In this document: positions 26,925-37,221 of the stretch, piece by piece
How the letters are laid out: the number at the start of each line of letters is the position of its first letter
Position numbering within the stretch: the first letter of the stretch is position 1
From: Burkholderiaceae bacterium DAT-1
GTDB taxonomy: Bacteria > Pseudomonadota > Gammaproteobacteria > Burkholderiales > Chitinimonadaceae
Length of the DNA: 64,000 bases
Direction of reading: 5' to 3'
Assembly: GCA_019084025.1 (NCBI GenBank)
Contig: JAHRBI010000002.1
Location: 62,001 to 126,000, forward strand
Notes under the pieces: generated by a model
What the model was told of the DNA's origin: nothing
The model's database searches: none
Seen by the model: only the letters and a program-made list of their open reading frames with translations
Program-made: the position numbers and the translations under genes

Positions 26925-28760
26925 ATGTCGACGGCTGTTAACGTCAATGCGCCATCCTGGGTCAAGCACGCAGGTCTGATCGAGTGGGTCAAGCAGATTG
27001 CTGAACTGTGCGAACCACAAAGCGTGTACTGGTGCGATGGTTCTGAAGATGAGTACAACCGTCTGTGCGCACAAATGGTCGATCAGGGCACCCTGATCAA
27101 GCTGAACGAAGCCAAGCGCCCTAACAGCTATCTGGCCCGTTCCGATGCATCCGATGTGGCGCGTGTGGAAGACCGCACCTTCATCTGCTCGGAAAAGAAA
27201 GAAGATGCAGGCCCCACCAACAACTGGATGGCTCCTGCAGAAATGCGCGCCAATCTGGCCGGTCTGTTCAAGGGTTCCATGCGTGGTCGTACCCTGTACG
27301 TGGTGCCGTTCTCAATGGGGCCGCTGGGTAGCCCGATTGCCCATATCGGTATCGAACTGACCGACTCCCCGTACGTGGCTGTGTCCATGCGCACCATGAC
27401 CCGTATGGGTGCCAAGGTGTTCGACGTGCTGGGGACCGATGGCGAATACGTGCCGTGCGTACACACCGTGGGCGCACCGCTGGAAGTCGGTCAGCAAGAT
27501 TCCGCTTGGCCGTGTAACCCGACCACCAAGTACATCGTTCACTATCCGGAAACCCGTGAAATCTGGTCCTACGGTTCTGGTTACGGCGGCAATGCGCTGC
27601 TGGGCAAGAAGTGCTTCGCGCTGCGTATTGCGTCCACCATGGGCCGTGATCAGGGCTGGCTGGCCGAACATATGCTGATCCTGGGTGTGGAATCCCCGCA
27701 GGGCAAGAAGAGCTACGTCGCTGCTGCCTTCCCGAGCGCCTGTGGCAAGACCAACTTTGCGATGCTGATCCCGCCGAAGTCACACGACGGCTGGAAGGTC
27801 ACCACCATTGGTGACGATATCGCCTGGATCAAGCCGGGTGCCGATGGCCGCCTGTACGCGATCAATCCGGAAGCAGGCTACTTCGGTGTGGCACCGGGTA
27901 CGTCGCTCAAGTCCAATCCGAACGCGCTGGCTACCCTGCATGAAAACTGCATTTTCACCAACGTCGCACTGACCGATGATGGCGATGTGTGGTGGGAAGG
28001 TCTGGGCGAAGCCCCGGCTCACCTGGTTGACTGGCAAGGCAAGGACTGGACGCCGGAAGACGGTAAGACCGGCCGCAAGGCTGCGCATGCTAACGCCCGC
28101 TTTACCGCGCCTGCAGCGCAATGTCCGTCGCTGGATGGTGACTGGGACAATCCGGCAGGTGTACCGATTTCTGCCTTCATCTTCGGTGGTCGCCGCAGCC
28201 ACGCTGTGCCCCTGGTATTCGAATCGCACGATTGGGATGCCGGTGTGTACATGGCCGCGACCATGGGCTCGGAAACCACTGCAGCTGCCTTTGGCGCGCA
28301 AGGTGTGGTTCGCCGCGATCCGTTCGCGATGCTGCCGTTCTGCGGCTACAACATGGGTGACTACTTCAAGCACTGGCTGGATATGCCGGGCCGCGCAAGT
28401 CAGCTGCCGAAGATCTTCTGCGTGAACTGGTTCCGCACCGACGACAACGGCAAGTTCATCTGGCCGGGCTACGGTGAAAACATGCGCGTGCTGGAGTGGA
28501 TCGTGGGTCGTTGCCAGGGTACTGCCGCTGCGCGTGATACCGCACTGGGCTTCATGCCGACCTACACCGACATGGTGTGGCAAGGTCTGGAGTCGGTGAC
28601 AGAAGAAGTGTTCCATCGTCTGACATCGATTGATGCCGGTGTATGGGATAAGGAATTGCACGACCACGCCGAGTTCTTCGACAAGCTGGCCGATCGCTTG
28701 CCTGCAACACTCAAAGACAAGCGTGATGCGCTGAAAGCCCGTCTGGCCGCCATGCTGTAA
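26925..28760 (+). CDS. pckG: Phosphoenolpyruvate carboxykinase (GTP)
   Basis: A 611-residue GTP-dependent PEPCK that converts oxaloacetate to PEP in gluconeogenesis. The P-loop/kinase-1a block [15 protein letters not shown] contains the reactive Cys typical of GTP-type enzymes. Other blocks are [26 protein letters not shown] (metal ligand Asp) and [12 protein letters not shown]. Codon use is strongly biased toward a few preferred codons, which suggests high expression. A long AT-rich leader with inverted repeats precedes it, and a terminator follows. Confidence 0.96.
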   Translation: MSTAVNVNAPSWVKHAGLIEWVKQIAELCEPQSVYWCDGSEDEYNRLCAQMVDQGTLIKLNEAKRPNSYLARSDASDVARVEDRTFICSEKKEDAGPTNNWMAPAEMRANLAGLFKGSMRGRTLYVVPFSMGPLGSPIAHIGIELTDSPYVAVSMRTMTRMGAKVFDVLGTDGEYVPCVHTVGAPLEVGQQDSAWPCNPTTKYIVHYPETREIWSYGSGYGGNALLGKKCFALRIASTMGRDQGWLAEHMLILGVESPQGKKSYVAAAFPSACGKTNFAMLIPPKSHDGWKVTTIGDDIAWIKPGADGRLYAINPEAGYFGVAPGTSLKSNPNALATLHENCIFTNVALTDDGDVWWEGLGEAPAHLVDWQGKDWTPEDGKTGRKAAHANARFTAPAAQCPSLDGDWDNPAGVPISAFIFGGRRSHAVPLVFESHDWDAGVYMAATMGSETTAAAFGAQGVVRRDPFAMLPFCGYNMGDYFKHWLDMPGRASQLPKIFCVNWFRTDDNGKFIWPGYGENMRVLEWIVGRCQGTAAARDTALGFMPTYTDMVWQGLESVTEEVFHRLTSIDAGVWDKELHDHAEFFDKLADRLPATLKDKRDALKARLAAML

Positions 28761-28782
28761 GAACTGACAGTTCTCACCATTC

Positions 28783-28820
28783 AAAACGCCGTAGTATCAA
28801 TAAGATACACGGCGTTTTTT
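28783..28820 (+). terminator. Rho-independent terminator of pckG
   Basis: AAAACGCCGT and ACGGCGTTTT form the outer stem, GTATC and GATAC the inner stem, with one bulged A and a loop of five; T residues follow. Confidence 0.9.
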
Positions 28821-28863
28821 GTTGCCTTAGAGAGACAGGTGACCGCATTTCGTCACAGGTCTT

Positions 28864-28918
28864 TTGCATTTGTGCGCATCCTTTTTATAGTGAGCACACA
28901 AATATACACACAAATATG
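28864..28918 (+). promoter_or_regulatory. Promoter and tandem 12-bp repeat before the small LuxR-type gene
   Basis: TTGCAT, 16 bp, TATAGT (28864-28891) resembles a sigma-70 promoter. Directly after it are two tandem copies of CACACAAATAT(A/G) at 28895-28906 and 28907-28918, just ahead of the gene. The repeats may bind the encoded regulator. Confidence 0.5.
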
Positions 28919-28926
28919 GGTGGCCT

Positions 28927-29181
28927 ATGGTGAGCAAATTCCACTCTGTCGTTACTCGAGGTGGTGAGGAATATAATATAACTTCATCCGAGTATGACAT
29001 CCTGTCCAGTCTGGCCGAAGGGCTGACCAACAAGGAGATCGCGCATCGGCGCGGTACCAGTGTCTTTACAGTGAATAATCAGGTACATCACCTGCTTAAG
29101 AAGGTTGGGGCAAGGAACCGATCTCAGGTGGTCAGAGTGTATCTTGAATTGCAGGAAAAGATGGCAGAGCCGGTGGCTTGA
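28927..29181 (+). CDS. Small LuxR/GerE-type DNA-binding protein
   Basis: An 84-residue protein that is almost entirely a LuxR C-terminal helix-turn-helix: YDILSSLAEGLTNKEIAHRR, then SVFTVNNQVHHLLKKVGARN, including the conserved Asn-Lys-Glu-Ile turn. There is no receiver, PAS or autoinducer-binding domain. Stand-alone LuxR helix-turn-helix proteins exist and act as regulators with partners or by abundance. It is monocistronic, with an AT-rich promoter region and a tandem repeat that could be its own operator. Targets unknown. Confidence 0.82.
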   Translation: MVSKFHSVVTRGGEEYNITSSEYDILSSLAEGLTNKEIAHRRGTSVFTVNNQVHHLLKKVGARNRSQVVRVYLELQEKMAEPVA

Positions 29182-29398
29182 GGTTGTCACCGCTAAGCAC
29201 GATTCAAGCTTTCGGTACGTCATTCATCTTCAGGCATCCCGTCAAGAATCTGGCGAATAGCCGCAAGTTCTTCTCTTGAGGCTATGCCCGTATAAGTGAG
29301 ACATTTGCACATAAAATAAGGGAGTACATCTGTGAACACATGGGGCCAGTAATGCGCTGGTGAGGTGGGCGATAACTTTTTTGTTGTGCAGAAACGAA

Positions 29399-29420
29399 CA
29401 TGCCGCCCGAAGGCGGCATG
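29399..29420 (-). terminator. Hairpin after the ferredoxin gene
   Basis: A perfect 9-bp stem CATGCCGCC / GGCGGCATG closed by a UUCG-type tetraloop on the minus strand, 28 bp past the ferredoxin stop. The T tract is weak. Confidence 0.65.
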
Positions 29421-29447
29421 CAGCACATTAAATGTGAAACGGCTGGA

Positions 29448-29711
<264 letters not shown>

Positions 29712-29807
29712 TTATATTCTATTGGGTACCTGAATGGGGCAATATTCTCGCATCAAGACCCGTCTCGTATCAAGATGGAAATGCACGAGCGGCATACGCA
29801 GCAGGTG

Positions 29808-29845
29808 AAAAAGCGCTCGCAAAATCATTAAGATATCGAGCGCTT
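29808..29845 (-). terminator. Putative terminator of uppP
   Basis: On the minus strand AAGCGCTCG and CGAGCGCTT pair across a 17-nt loop and are followed by TTT. A second GC palindrome, CCCCGCAACATGTTGCGGGG (29860-29879), lies between it and the uppP stop. Confidence 0.6.
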
Positions 29846-29922
29846 GTTGAGTCACGTCGCCCCGCAACATGTTGCGGGGATTCGTTCTGAATAGGCAGCG
29901 TGCGCGGCGAACGCGATGCCGT

Positions 29923-30732
29923 TTACTTCACAAACTGCAGAATGCCCAGAATCACCGCACCCAGAATGATGCGATACCATGCAAATACGTTCAGCGAATG
30001 GCTGGCCACAAAGCGCACCAATGGCTTGATCACGAACAGCGCCGAAATGAAGGCGGCGACAAATCCGACAGCAATACTATCGATTTGTGCCAGAGACAGA
30101 TCGTTGCGATGTTTCAGCAGATCGTAGGCGGTGGCGCCCAGCATAGTCGGAATGGCGAGAAAGAAGGAAAACTCGGTGGCGGCTTTGCGTGACAGTCCGG
30201 CAAACATCCCGCCGATGATGGTGGCAGCAGAGCGCGAGGTGCCCGGAATCATGGCCACACATTGTGCCAGGCCTACGCCCAGCGCCTGCTTCCAGCTGAT
30301 GCGGGTGAATTCTTCGGTATCACTGGCCAGATGTTTGCGCTCAACCGCCAGGATAATGAAGCCCCCCACAATCAGCGCAATGGCCACCACGGTCGGGGTA
30401 AACAGCAGATGCTTGATCGGACCGACGACCGTCAGGCCGAGCACCACGGCGGGGAAGAATGCGATCAGAACAGCGATGGCGAAATTAATGTCCTCCGCCT
30501 GACGACCCAGAATGCCTTTAACCAGCTGAATAATCTTTTCACGGTACAGCACGCAGACGGCCAGAATGGCGCCAAGCTGGATGACCACTTCAAACACTTT
30601 GGAGTCACCGGAGGAGAAGTGCAGCAGGTCACCGAACAGAATCAGATGACCCGTCGAGGAAATGGGTAGAAATTCCGTCAGGCCTTCGACAATGCCGAGA
30701 AAAAACGATTGCAACAGGTAAATGAAATCCAT
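29923..30732 (-). CDS. uppP: Undecaprenyl-diphosphatase
   Basis: A 269-residue polytopic membrane enzyme that dephosphorylates undecaprenyl diphosphate to recycle the lipid carrier for cell-wall synthesis. The two family signatures are present: [15 protein letters not shown] near residue 17 (catalytic Glu residues and His) and [10 protein letters not shown] near residue 165 (Arg). About seven membrane helices. The start at 30732 has GGA upstream and the usual [20 protein letters not shown] sequence. Loss or overexpression of such genes is known to affect bacitracin sensitivity. Confidence 0.95.
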   Translation of the reverse strand: MDFIYLLQSFFLGIVEGLTEFLPISSTGHLILFGDLLHFSSGDSKVFEVVIQLGAILAVCVLYREKIIQLVKGILGRQAEDINFAIAVLIAFFPAVVLGLTVVGPIKHLLFTPTVVAIALIVGGFIILAVERKHLASDTEEFTRISWKQALGVGLAQCVAMIPGTSRSAATIIGGMFAGLSRKAATEFSFFLAIPTMLGATAYDLLKHRNDLSLAQIDSIAVGFVAAFISALFVIKPLVRFVASHSLNVFAWYRIILGAVILGILQFVK

Positions 30733-30806
30733 GATGTCCAGTGTGCTTGGTAAGTAAATGTAAAGAAGGCCGCCATCATACAATGAGCGGGGAGGGTTTT
30801 ATTATT

Positions 30807-32228
30807 TCAGTTATGTAACGCCTGTCGGCAAATTAACTCGCCAATGGTGGCGATTTCCTGAGCGATGGCTGCGTTGAATTTCATGCCAGCGTTGATGCGC
30901 AGACAATTGCCACAGGCATTGCCCAGGCTGAACAGGCGACCGGGGGCAAAGCGCACTCCCCGCTGAATGGCAGCTTTCAGCAATTCTACGGTATCAATGT
31001 CGTGTGGCAGCTCGACCCAGATCAGCGATCCCCCCGTTACATCCGCGATGCGGGTGCCAGCCGGAAAGTGCTCGCCAATGCAGCGGCGGTAGGTGGCAAC
31101 ATTGTGCGCAAGTAGCTGACGCAGCCGTCGCAAACCCGGTTCGTGCTGGCCGCCATTGAGCCAGCCAGCGTACGCCGATTGAATTAGCGAAGAAACGGGC
31201 TCATAGCCGGAATTGCGCTCACCCTCGAATTGCAGGCGCCAGCGTCCGGTCGCAGCAAAGCCGCACGGCAAGCCCGGCGCGATGCTAAAACTCAAATCCG
31301 CACAGTACAGTACATTGCCCGTTTGATCGAAGGCCTTCAGTGGCAGCGGGCGGCGTTCGCCGTTGTGCAATTCGCCAAAGCTGTCTTCCTCGATGAGCGG
31401 GATGCCTTTTCCGGCCAGCAAGCTAACCAGTTCTGCTTTATGCTCATCCGACATCATGCTGCAGGTGGGAATCGGAAAGTTGGCGCAGAACAGGCAGGCG
31501 TGAATCGTCTGGGTGTCCAGTGCTTCGCGCAGAGCCGATAACGATATGCCGGTCACGGGATGGACCGGAATTTCCAGTACCCGGACTTTCAGCGACTTGA
31601 GTATTTCCATAAAAGAAGGGTCGCCCGGCGAGCCCACTGCCACGGTGTCGCCGGGTTGCGTCAGCATGCGCAGACAAATGGCGACTGCTTCCTTGTCGCC
31701 GTGGGTGATAACGATTTCTTCCGGCCGGAAATCACAGCCGATGCGAATCGAGCGGCGAGCCAGTTGCTCCCGCAACGCCTGATTACCGGCATCCATGCCT
31801 GAAAACGCCAGTAAATCCGGCTCATGGCGAGCCAGCCGGCTCATGTGACGCTGCATGGCTTCCAGCGGATAAAAGGCCGGATCAATCAGTGCGCGCCCCA
31901 GCGGTGACTGGGTGCCGCCGCGCAGCAGTTCCAGCATCAACTGGCGATGTTCATCCAGCTCTATGGCTTGCGGCAGGCCGGTCGACACCGTTTGCTCGGG
32001 TGCCGGAAATGGCCGGCTGGCTACCCGCACAAAAAAGCCCATGCGGGGGCGCGCCTCGATCAGCCCCGCATCTTCCAGCAAATGCAGTGCATGCGTCACC
32101 GTGGCCGGACTGGCCTCGTTGAGATGACAGAGTTCGCGCACCGATGGCAACTGGGTGCCCGGCTGGAACACGCCATCGCGGATGCGGGTGGCCAGGTCAT
32201 TGGCAAGACGTTGATAGCGTGTGGTCAT
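30807..32228 (-). CDS. MocR-type GntR regulator with degenerate aminotransferase domain
   Basis: A 473-residue protein: a GntR winged helix at about residues 1-70 (GTQLPSVRELCHLNEASPATVTHA) joined to a class I aminotransferase fold at about 110-470. By eye, key PLP-pocket residues are altered. The usual SFSKTLAPG block reads LSFSIAPG, with Phe314 where the Schiff-base Lys is expected. The N-P-T-G block reads I-P-T-C, and the Tyr after the conserved Asp is Phe. In MocR proteins the aminotransferase fold binds PLP or an aldimine as effector; here it probably binds something else, or PLP non-covalently. No target gene is evident. Confidence 0.84.
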   Translation of the reverse strand: MTTRYQRLANDLATRIRDGVFQPGTQLPSVRELCHLNEASPATVTHALHLLEDAGLIEARPRMGFFVRVASRPFPAPEQTVSTGLPQAIELDEHRQLMLELLRGGTQSPLGRALIDPAFYPLEAMQRHMSRLARHEPDLLAFSGMDAGNQALREQLARRSIRIGCDFRPEEIVITHGDKEAVAICLRMLTQPGDTVAVGSPGDPSFMEILKSLKVRVLEIPVHPVTGISLSALREALDTQTIHACLFCANFPIPTCSMMSDEHKAELVSLLAGKGIPLIEEDSFGELHNGERRPLPLKAFDQTGNVLYCADLSFSIAPGLPCGFAATGRWRLQFEGERNSGYEPVSSLIQSAYAGWLNGGQHEPGLRRLRQLLAHNVATYRRCIGEHFPAGTRIADVTGGSLIWVELPHDIDTVELLKAAIQRGVRFAPGRLFSLGNACGNCLRINAGMKFNAAIAQEIATIGELICRQALHN

Positions 32229-32338
32229 GAATGGACACAGTGACGATTTTTGTGGGGGTGATCCTATCTGTGTGGCTGCCAATTGTCCAATTTAGCCCAC
32301 CCCCTACCGCGCTGTTCGGCGCGGTGCCACGTAAAACA

Positions 32339-33106
32339 TTAAATCGCGAGCGGGGCGCCATCCTCGAACAGGACAAACTGACCGGGTTCGAGTGGTGTCC
32401 AGTGCTCGTTGTCGGTAAGCGGCAAGGTGGCGATCACCGCCACGCGGTCGTTGGGTGTGGTGACTTCGCTGAAATCGATGGTGACATCATTGTCGAGCAA
32501 ATGCGCCTGACCGAATGGTGCCTTGCGGACGATGTAGTGCAGGCGCGTGGAACAATGGGCCGCGAGCCATTGGCCATTGGACAGCATGAAATTGGCAATG
32601 CCGTGTGTATGTAGCGTGGCGGCTAGTTCGCGTAGCACAGGGGCGAGTTCGCAGGCGCTGGGTTCGCGATCGAAGCGAGCGGTGAGCTGCTCCATCAGCC
32701 AGCAGAAGGCGTGTTCGCTGTCTGTTGACCCGACCGGTGTAAAGCGATTGCTAGTGAGTGCAGGCAGATCTTTCAAGTCGCCATTATGAGCAAATAGCCA
32801 GTATCGCCCCCAGCATTCGCGCTGGAAGGGATGTGTATTGGCGAGTGACACCTGTCCCACGGTGGCTTTGCGGATGTGGGCGATGACATTGGTTGATTTG
32901 ATCGGGTAATTGCGTACCAGCGCTGCCACGGGCGAGATTGCCGAGGCCTGCCAGTCGAGAAACAGCCTGCAACCCTTATCCTCGAAAAAGCCGATGCCCC
33001 AGCCATCTGCATGATGATCGGTAAGTCCGCCACGGCGATGAAAGCCCTCGAAGGAGAAGCAGATATCAGTGGGGACATTGCAGTTCATGCCGAGGAGCTG
33101 GCACAT
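32339..33106 (-). CDS. Class II glutamine amidotransferase (YafJ-like)
   Basis: A 255-residue N-terminal nucleophile amidotransferase with MCQLLGMN at the start; Cys2 becomes the nucleophile after Met removal. DHHADGWGIGFFE, THPFQRECWGRYWLFAHNGDL and STDSEHAFCWLME are typical of the YafJ-type stand-alone glutaminase domain. The upstream in-frame start at 33130 is rejected because it would bury Cys2. The partner or acceptor substrate is unknown in this family. Confidence 0.88.
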   Translation of the reverse strand: MCQLLGMNCNVPTDICFSFEGFHRRGGLTDHHADGWGIGFFEDKGCRLFLDWQASAISPVAALVRNYPIKSTNVIAHIRKATVGQVSLANTHPFQRECWGRYWLFAHNGDLKDLPALTSNRFTPVGSTDSEHAFCWLMEQLTARFDREPSACELAPVLRELAATLHTHGIANFMLSNGQWLAAHCSTRLHYIVRKAPFGQAHLLDNDVTIDFSEVTTPNDRVAVIATLPLTDNEHWTPLEPGQFVLFEDGAPLAI

Positions 33107-33167
33107 ATCTAAATCCGTCTGTTGATCCAATCTTTTATAATTAGATCATATTAAGTGTTGAAATCAA

Positions 33168-33198
33168 AAAACGCCCGGCGATAAAGCGCGGGCGTTTT
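33168..33198 (-). terminator. Rho-independent terminator of fabI
   Basis: On the minus strand AAAACGCCCG and CGGGCGTTTT pair, with TT beyond, 18 bp after the fabI stop. Confidence 0.88.
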
Positions 33199-33215
33199 GC
33201 TATATGGTGGATGCC

Positions 33216-33995
33216 TTAGCCCAGACCAACCGATACCGAATTATAGCCAGCATCGACGTGGGTGATTTCGCCGGTGATACCTGACGACAGATCGGACAGA
33301 TAGAAGGCAGCGACGTTGCCGACTTCTTCGATGGTCACGTTGCGGCGCAGCGGCGCATTGGCGGACACATGGCCGAGAATCTTGCTGAAACCGGCGATAC
33401 CGGCTGCAGCCAGGGTCTTGATCGGACCGGCGGAGATACCGTTCACGCGCACGCCCTGCGGGCCGAGGGCCGATGCCATGTAGCGCACATTGGCTTCGAG
33501 ACTGGCCTTGGCCAGACCCATCACGTTGTAGTTCGGGATGGCACGTTCTGCACCCAGATAGCTCAGGGTCAGCAGCGAGGCGGTAGGCGACAGCATCGGG
33601 CGGGCAGCCTTGGCCAGCGCAGCAAAGCTGTAGGCACTGATGTCGTGAGCGATATTGAAGGCTTCGCGGCTCACGGATTCGAGGAAATCGCCATTCAGGG
33701 CTTCACGCGGGGCAAAACCGATAGAGTGTACGATGCCGTCGATGTGGGTCCACTTTTCGCCGAGATCTTTGAACAGCTGGGCGATTTCTTCATCGCTGGA
33801 CACATCGCAGCGCAGGATGATGTCGGAGCCAAAGCCCTGAGCCATCTCGACCACACGGTCCTTCAGCTTGTCATTTACATAAGTGAAGGCCAGATTGGCG
33901 CCTTCACGCTTGGCTGCTTCGGCAATGCCGTAAGCGATCGAACGGTCGGAAAGCAGACCGGTGATCAGGATATTCTTGTTGGCTAGAAAGCCCAT
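33216..33995 (-). CDS. fabI: Enoyl-[acyl-carrier-protein] reductase (NADH)
   Basis: A 259-residue short-chain dehydrogenase of the FabI type, the last step of each fatty-acid elongation cycle and the target of triclosan. Seen: [20 protein letters not shown] (NADH-binding segment), [17 protein letters not shown], and [22 protein letters not shown] with the catalytic Tyr-x6-Lys. The start at 33995 has AAGGAAGGAAG upstream. Normal length; monocistronic. Confidence 0.95.
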   Translation of the reverse strand: MGFLANKNILITGLLSDRSIAYGIAEAAKREGANLAFTYVNDKLKDRVVEMAQGFGSDIILRCDVSSDEEIAQLFKDLGEKWTHIDGIVHSIGFAPREALNGDFLESVSREAFNIAHDISAYSFAALAKAARPMLSPTASLLTLSYLGAERAIPNYNVMGLAKASLEANVRYMASALGPQGVRVNGISAGPIKTLAAAGIAGFSKILGHVSANAPLRRNVTIEEVGNVAAFYLSDLSSGITGEITHVDAGYNSVSVGLG

Positions 33996-34101
33996 GGTGT
34001 CTTCCTTCCTTGGATACGTGGCCGCGATTATAACGATGAAACTGCTGCTTGGCGCGACGCAGCGCAATGAAATCCGACCCTTAGTGTGCAGAAGCCGATG
34101 A

Positions 34102-35319
34102 TCAATGCGCGCTTATTTGTGGCGCATAGCCATCCGTCAGGGTGCCCAGAAAGGCGACGATAGCCGCTATATCTGCATCGTTCAATACCGGCGCATCGCC
34201 CGGTTTGCCGCCAAATGGCGCGTCACGATTCAGGTTGTCGTGGTACTGAATGGGCAGGTCGTCATACAGGTGGACAACGCCACTGGCATTGACCGGATAC
34301 CAGCGCTGGGGATGGGTGTCTCGCGTGGCATAAAACGCAACCGCATCGTGTAAATCGTGCATGACGCCATTGTGGAAGAATACTTTTCGCGTGGCGACAT
34401 TGCGCAGGCTGGGCGTTTTGAATAGCCCGCAAGTGTCGCTGCGTGTCGCGAGGTCCCGTCGTGCCGGGCCACAGAGGCCAAGATCAAAATAGTCAGCATC
34501 GAGATTGACCCTCAGGGTGCCATTGCGGGGAACCCCTAATGCAATATGCCCCCAGTCACTGAAAACCGGAAACCCACCGTCGCGGATGGTGCTGGGATGA
34601 CAGCTGGCGCAATTACCTTTCTGGGGATCGTCGAACAGACGCAAGCCCTCGGCTTCCAGCTTGCTCAGCGCGGTGTGTCCGCGCAAATAGGCGTCGTATT
34701 TGCTGCTAAACGGATAGAACAGCGCAGGCGATTGCTGAAATGCTTCCAGTGCCTGCAGTGTGGCATTCATGATGCGCGTGTCGTCGTGGGCAATTGCTTC
34801 CCCGAAAATGGCTTGATAGCGTGGCAAATATCCCGCTTGCCTGATTTTCTCCACCACGTCGGCGTCGCTTTTATTGGCCATTTCCACGGGCGATAGCAAA
34901 GGCAGCCGCGCCTGTTCGTGCAGAGAATCCGCGCGACCATCCCAGGTTAGGCCTCCTGTTGGCCCTTGATCGATGCCTGATCCTTCACCTTCATAGAAAT
35001 GCTCGGAAAAGGGCGGTGTACCTGCGCGATACTTGAGCGATGGAACGGCGCGGTTGCCGAGTTGCAGACCGTCGGCACCGCCCGGCTGTATTGCCAGCGC
35101 ATTCGCAGGCGCAAAATGATGTGCTGGATCGTGGCAGCTGGCACAGGATTGTTGGCCGGATGCCGACAATCGGGGATCAAAAAAGAGCGCTTCGCCTAAG
35201 CGGGTGATGGCTGCTTGTGGCACACCAGACCTTGGCTGCTGATAGAAGGCAGCCAGGACGGGCAGGGCTGCTACTGCCAGCAATGCAGCAAACATCTTGA
35301 AGGAATGTGGATGATTCAT
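34102..35319 (-). CDS. Di-heme cytochrome c peroxidase family protein
   Basis: A 405-residue exported protein with a signal peptide ([18 protein letters not shown]) and two c-type haem sites: [10 protein letters not shown] near residue 60 and [10 protein letters not shown] near 230. The layout is that of the bacterial cytochrome c peroxidase / MauG family, including [14 protein letters not shown] and [14 protein letters not shown]. It may reduce hydrogen peroxide or oxidise a protein partner in the periplasm. ATG at 35319 is preferred to a TTG nine bases upstream. It is divergent from the phosphoesterase gene, with about 110 bp between. Confidence 0.88.
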   Translation of the reverse strand: MNHPHSFKMFAALLAVAALPVLAAFYQQPRSGVPQAAITRLGEALFFDPRLSASGQQSCASCHDPAHHFAPANALAIQPGGADGLQLGNRAVPSLKYRAGTPPFSEHFYEGEGSGIDQGPTGGLTWDGRADSLHEQARLPLLSPVEMANKSDADVVEKIRQAGYLPRYQAIFGEAIAHDDTRIMNATLQALEAFQQSPALFYPFSSKYDAYLRGHTALSKLEAEGLRLFDDPQKGNCASCHPSTIRDGGFPVFSDWGHIALGVPRNGTLRVNLDADYFDLGLCGPARRDLATRSDTCGLFKTPSLRNVATRKVFFHNGVMHDLHDAVAFYATRDTHPQRWYPVNASGVVHLYDDLPIQYHDNLNRDAPFGGKPGDAPVLNDADIAAIVAFLGTLTDGYAPQISAH

Positions 35320-35429
35320 TGTGTACAAAGTCTTACGGGCGTGACCTGCGTCCAGCGACCGATCATGTGCGCTTAATGTTAGACTCGGAAGATGCCTATA
35401 TTTCCTGTATTGATGTTCTGGATGCCACG

Positions 35430-37055
35430 ATGAAACTCAGATTCCTTACCGTTTTGACTACCCTTGCCTTTACCATGGCAGCGTATGCCGCCGATACCAA
35501 AAGCGAGGCACGCAAGACGGCCGCATTGAAGCAAAAAGTCAGCAATATCGTGGTGATCTACGCCGAGAACAATGGCTTCGATAAGCTCTATGGTTTATTC
35601 CCCGGCGCAAATGGCATTCCGTCAGCCCAGCACTATATCCCGCAGACCGACCGCACGCCAGAAGGCGACGTTCTTCCCACCCTACCTGCCACGTGGAAAG
35701 GCGTCACCGCAAAAGGACAGATGCCGGTCGTGACCGAAGCGCAAAGCGCAGGCTTGCAGAATGCGCCTTTCCGAATTGATCTGGCATTCAAGGATGAACA
35801 GGGCAAAGCGGTCACGGGTGAAGTCATTACGCGTGACTTGTATCATCGATTTTTTGAAAACCAGATGCAGATTAACGGCGGCAAGAACGACAAGTTTGCC
35901 GCATACAGCGATGCGGGTGGCCTGACGATGGGTCACTTTGACGGTAGCCAGATGGAAATGTGGCAACTGGCGAAGGAGTACGTACTGGCCGACAACTTCT
36001 TCCAGGGGATTTTTGGCGGGTCGTTCAGTAACCATCAATATCTGATCTGTGCATGCGTACCGGAATATCCCAATGCAGATCAGTCGCCAGCCAAAGGGTT
36101 GATTACTGCTTTGGAAACCGATGAACAAGGCAAATATCTGCCAAGGCTGACCCTTGCCGAGACTTCGCCGAAGTCGGCACTGGATGGCGCAGTCAAGTTC
36201 AAACACAGCAGCAATCTGACCCCCAAGGGCTATTTCGGCGACGATACTTTCCGCGCCATCAATACCATGCAGCCTGCCTACCAGCCGAGTGGCAATCAGC
36301 CCGCCAGTACTGATTCAGATGCCCTCGCGTACGCCAACCCCGACAAGCCGACCACCTTGCCACCGCAAACGCAAACCACCATTGGTGATCAGCTGAGCGA
36401 GCGAAAGGTCAGCTGGGCCTGGTATGGCGGAGCGTGGCATGCTGCCTTAAAGGATGGCATGCGCGATCCGGCCGCCAAGCGTGAAGTGATCTATACCCCC
36501 AAGCCGGATTTCCAGGCGCACCATCAGCCCTTCAACTATTACGCAGCTTTTGATCCGAAGACGCACGCCGACGAGCGTCAGCAACATCTGAAGGATTATG
36601 ACGATCTGTTGATGGCGGTAGACGCCGGGAAGCTGCCTGCCGTGACCTTCTACAAGCCAGAGGGGCCTAAAAACCAGCATCCGGGCTATGCAAATGTGAT
36701 GGAAGGGGATCGCCACATTGCCGCACTGGTGAAGCGTCTGCAAAAGAGTCCGCAGTGGAAAAAGATGGTGATTGTGGTCACCTATGACGAGAACGGCGGG
36801 GCATGGGATCATGTGGCGCCGCCCAAAGGTGATCTGGCCGGGCCGGGTACGCGCATTCCTGCCATCGTTATTTCACCGCTGGCGAAAAAAGGTCTGGTGG
36901 ATCATACCCAGTACGATACCGCGTCCATTCTGCGCCTGATTGCTCGTCGCTTTGATCTGCCCGAGCTGCCGGGAGTCGCCAAACGCGATGCGGCACTGGT
37001 ACAACATGGCGGTGTGCCGATGGGGGACCTGACTGCCGCGCTGACACTCGACTGA
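35430..37055 (+). CDS. Exported acid phosphatase / phospholipase C-type phosphoesterase
   Basis: A 541-residue protein of the phosphoesterase family (PF04185) that includes AcpA acid phosphatases and phospholipase C. It has a signal peptide (MKLRFLTVLTTLAFTMAAYA), then NIVVIYAENNGFDKLYGLFPG containing the nucleophile/metal site, GGSFSNHQYLICACVPEYPN, and VVTYDENGGAWDHVAPP with metal ligands Asp and His. ATG at 35430 is supported by the signal sequence. The substrate could be phosphomonoesters or phospholipids; the AcpA-like overall pattern favours phosphomonoesters. A strong terminator follows. Confidence 0.87.
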   Translation: MKLRFLTVLTTLAFTMAAYAADTKSEARKTAALKQKVSNIVVIYAENNGFDKLYGLFPGANGIPSAQHYIPQTDRTPEGDVLPTLPATWKGVTAKGQMPVVTEAQSAGLQNAPFRIDLAFKDEQGKAVTGEVITRDLYHRFFENQMQINGGKNDKFAAYSDAGGLTMGHFDGSQMEMWQLAKEYVLADNFFQGIFGGSFSNHQYLICACVPEYPNADQSPAKGLITALETDEQGKYLPRLTLAETSPKSALDGAVKFKHSSNLTPKGYFGDDTFRAINTMQPAYQPSGNQPASTDSDALAYANPDKPTTLPPQTQTTIGDQLSERKVSWAWYGGAWHAALKDGMRDPAAKREVIYTPKPDFQAHHQPFNYYAAFDPKTHADERQQHLKDYDDLLMAVDAGKLPAVTFYKPEGPKNQHPGYANVMEGDRHIAALVKRLQKSPQWKKMVIVVTYDENGGAWDHVAPPKGDLAGPGTRIPAIVISPLAKKGLVDHTQYDTASILRLIARRFDLPELPGVAKRDAALVQHGGVPMGDLTAALTLD

Positions 37056-37077
37056 TCCCGCGTCCAGCCTCACGATC

Positions 37078-37101
37078 GCCGCCCTTCGGGGCGGCTTTTT
37101 T
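37078..37101 (+). terminator. Rho-independent terminator after the phosphoesterase
   Basis: GCCGCCC, UUCG tetraloop, GGGCGGC and six T. Confidence 0.92.
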
Positions 37102-37221
37102 GTATCTGAATCTGGTTGACCATTCGGCGGCTGGTACCTTGTCCAAAAAAAGCATTCGCTAATATGGATTGATGGTGGGGTGCGTGAGTCCCTCGCCCGG
37201 CGAATGAACAAGGGGATAGGT

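Noticed and set aside
29220-29312. A possible 30-residue minus-strand peptide (MCKCLTYTGIAS...) after the ferredoxin terminator.
   Set aside because: No ribosome site and no sign of conservation; the longer frame starts inside the terminator hairpin.
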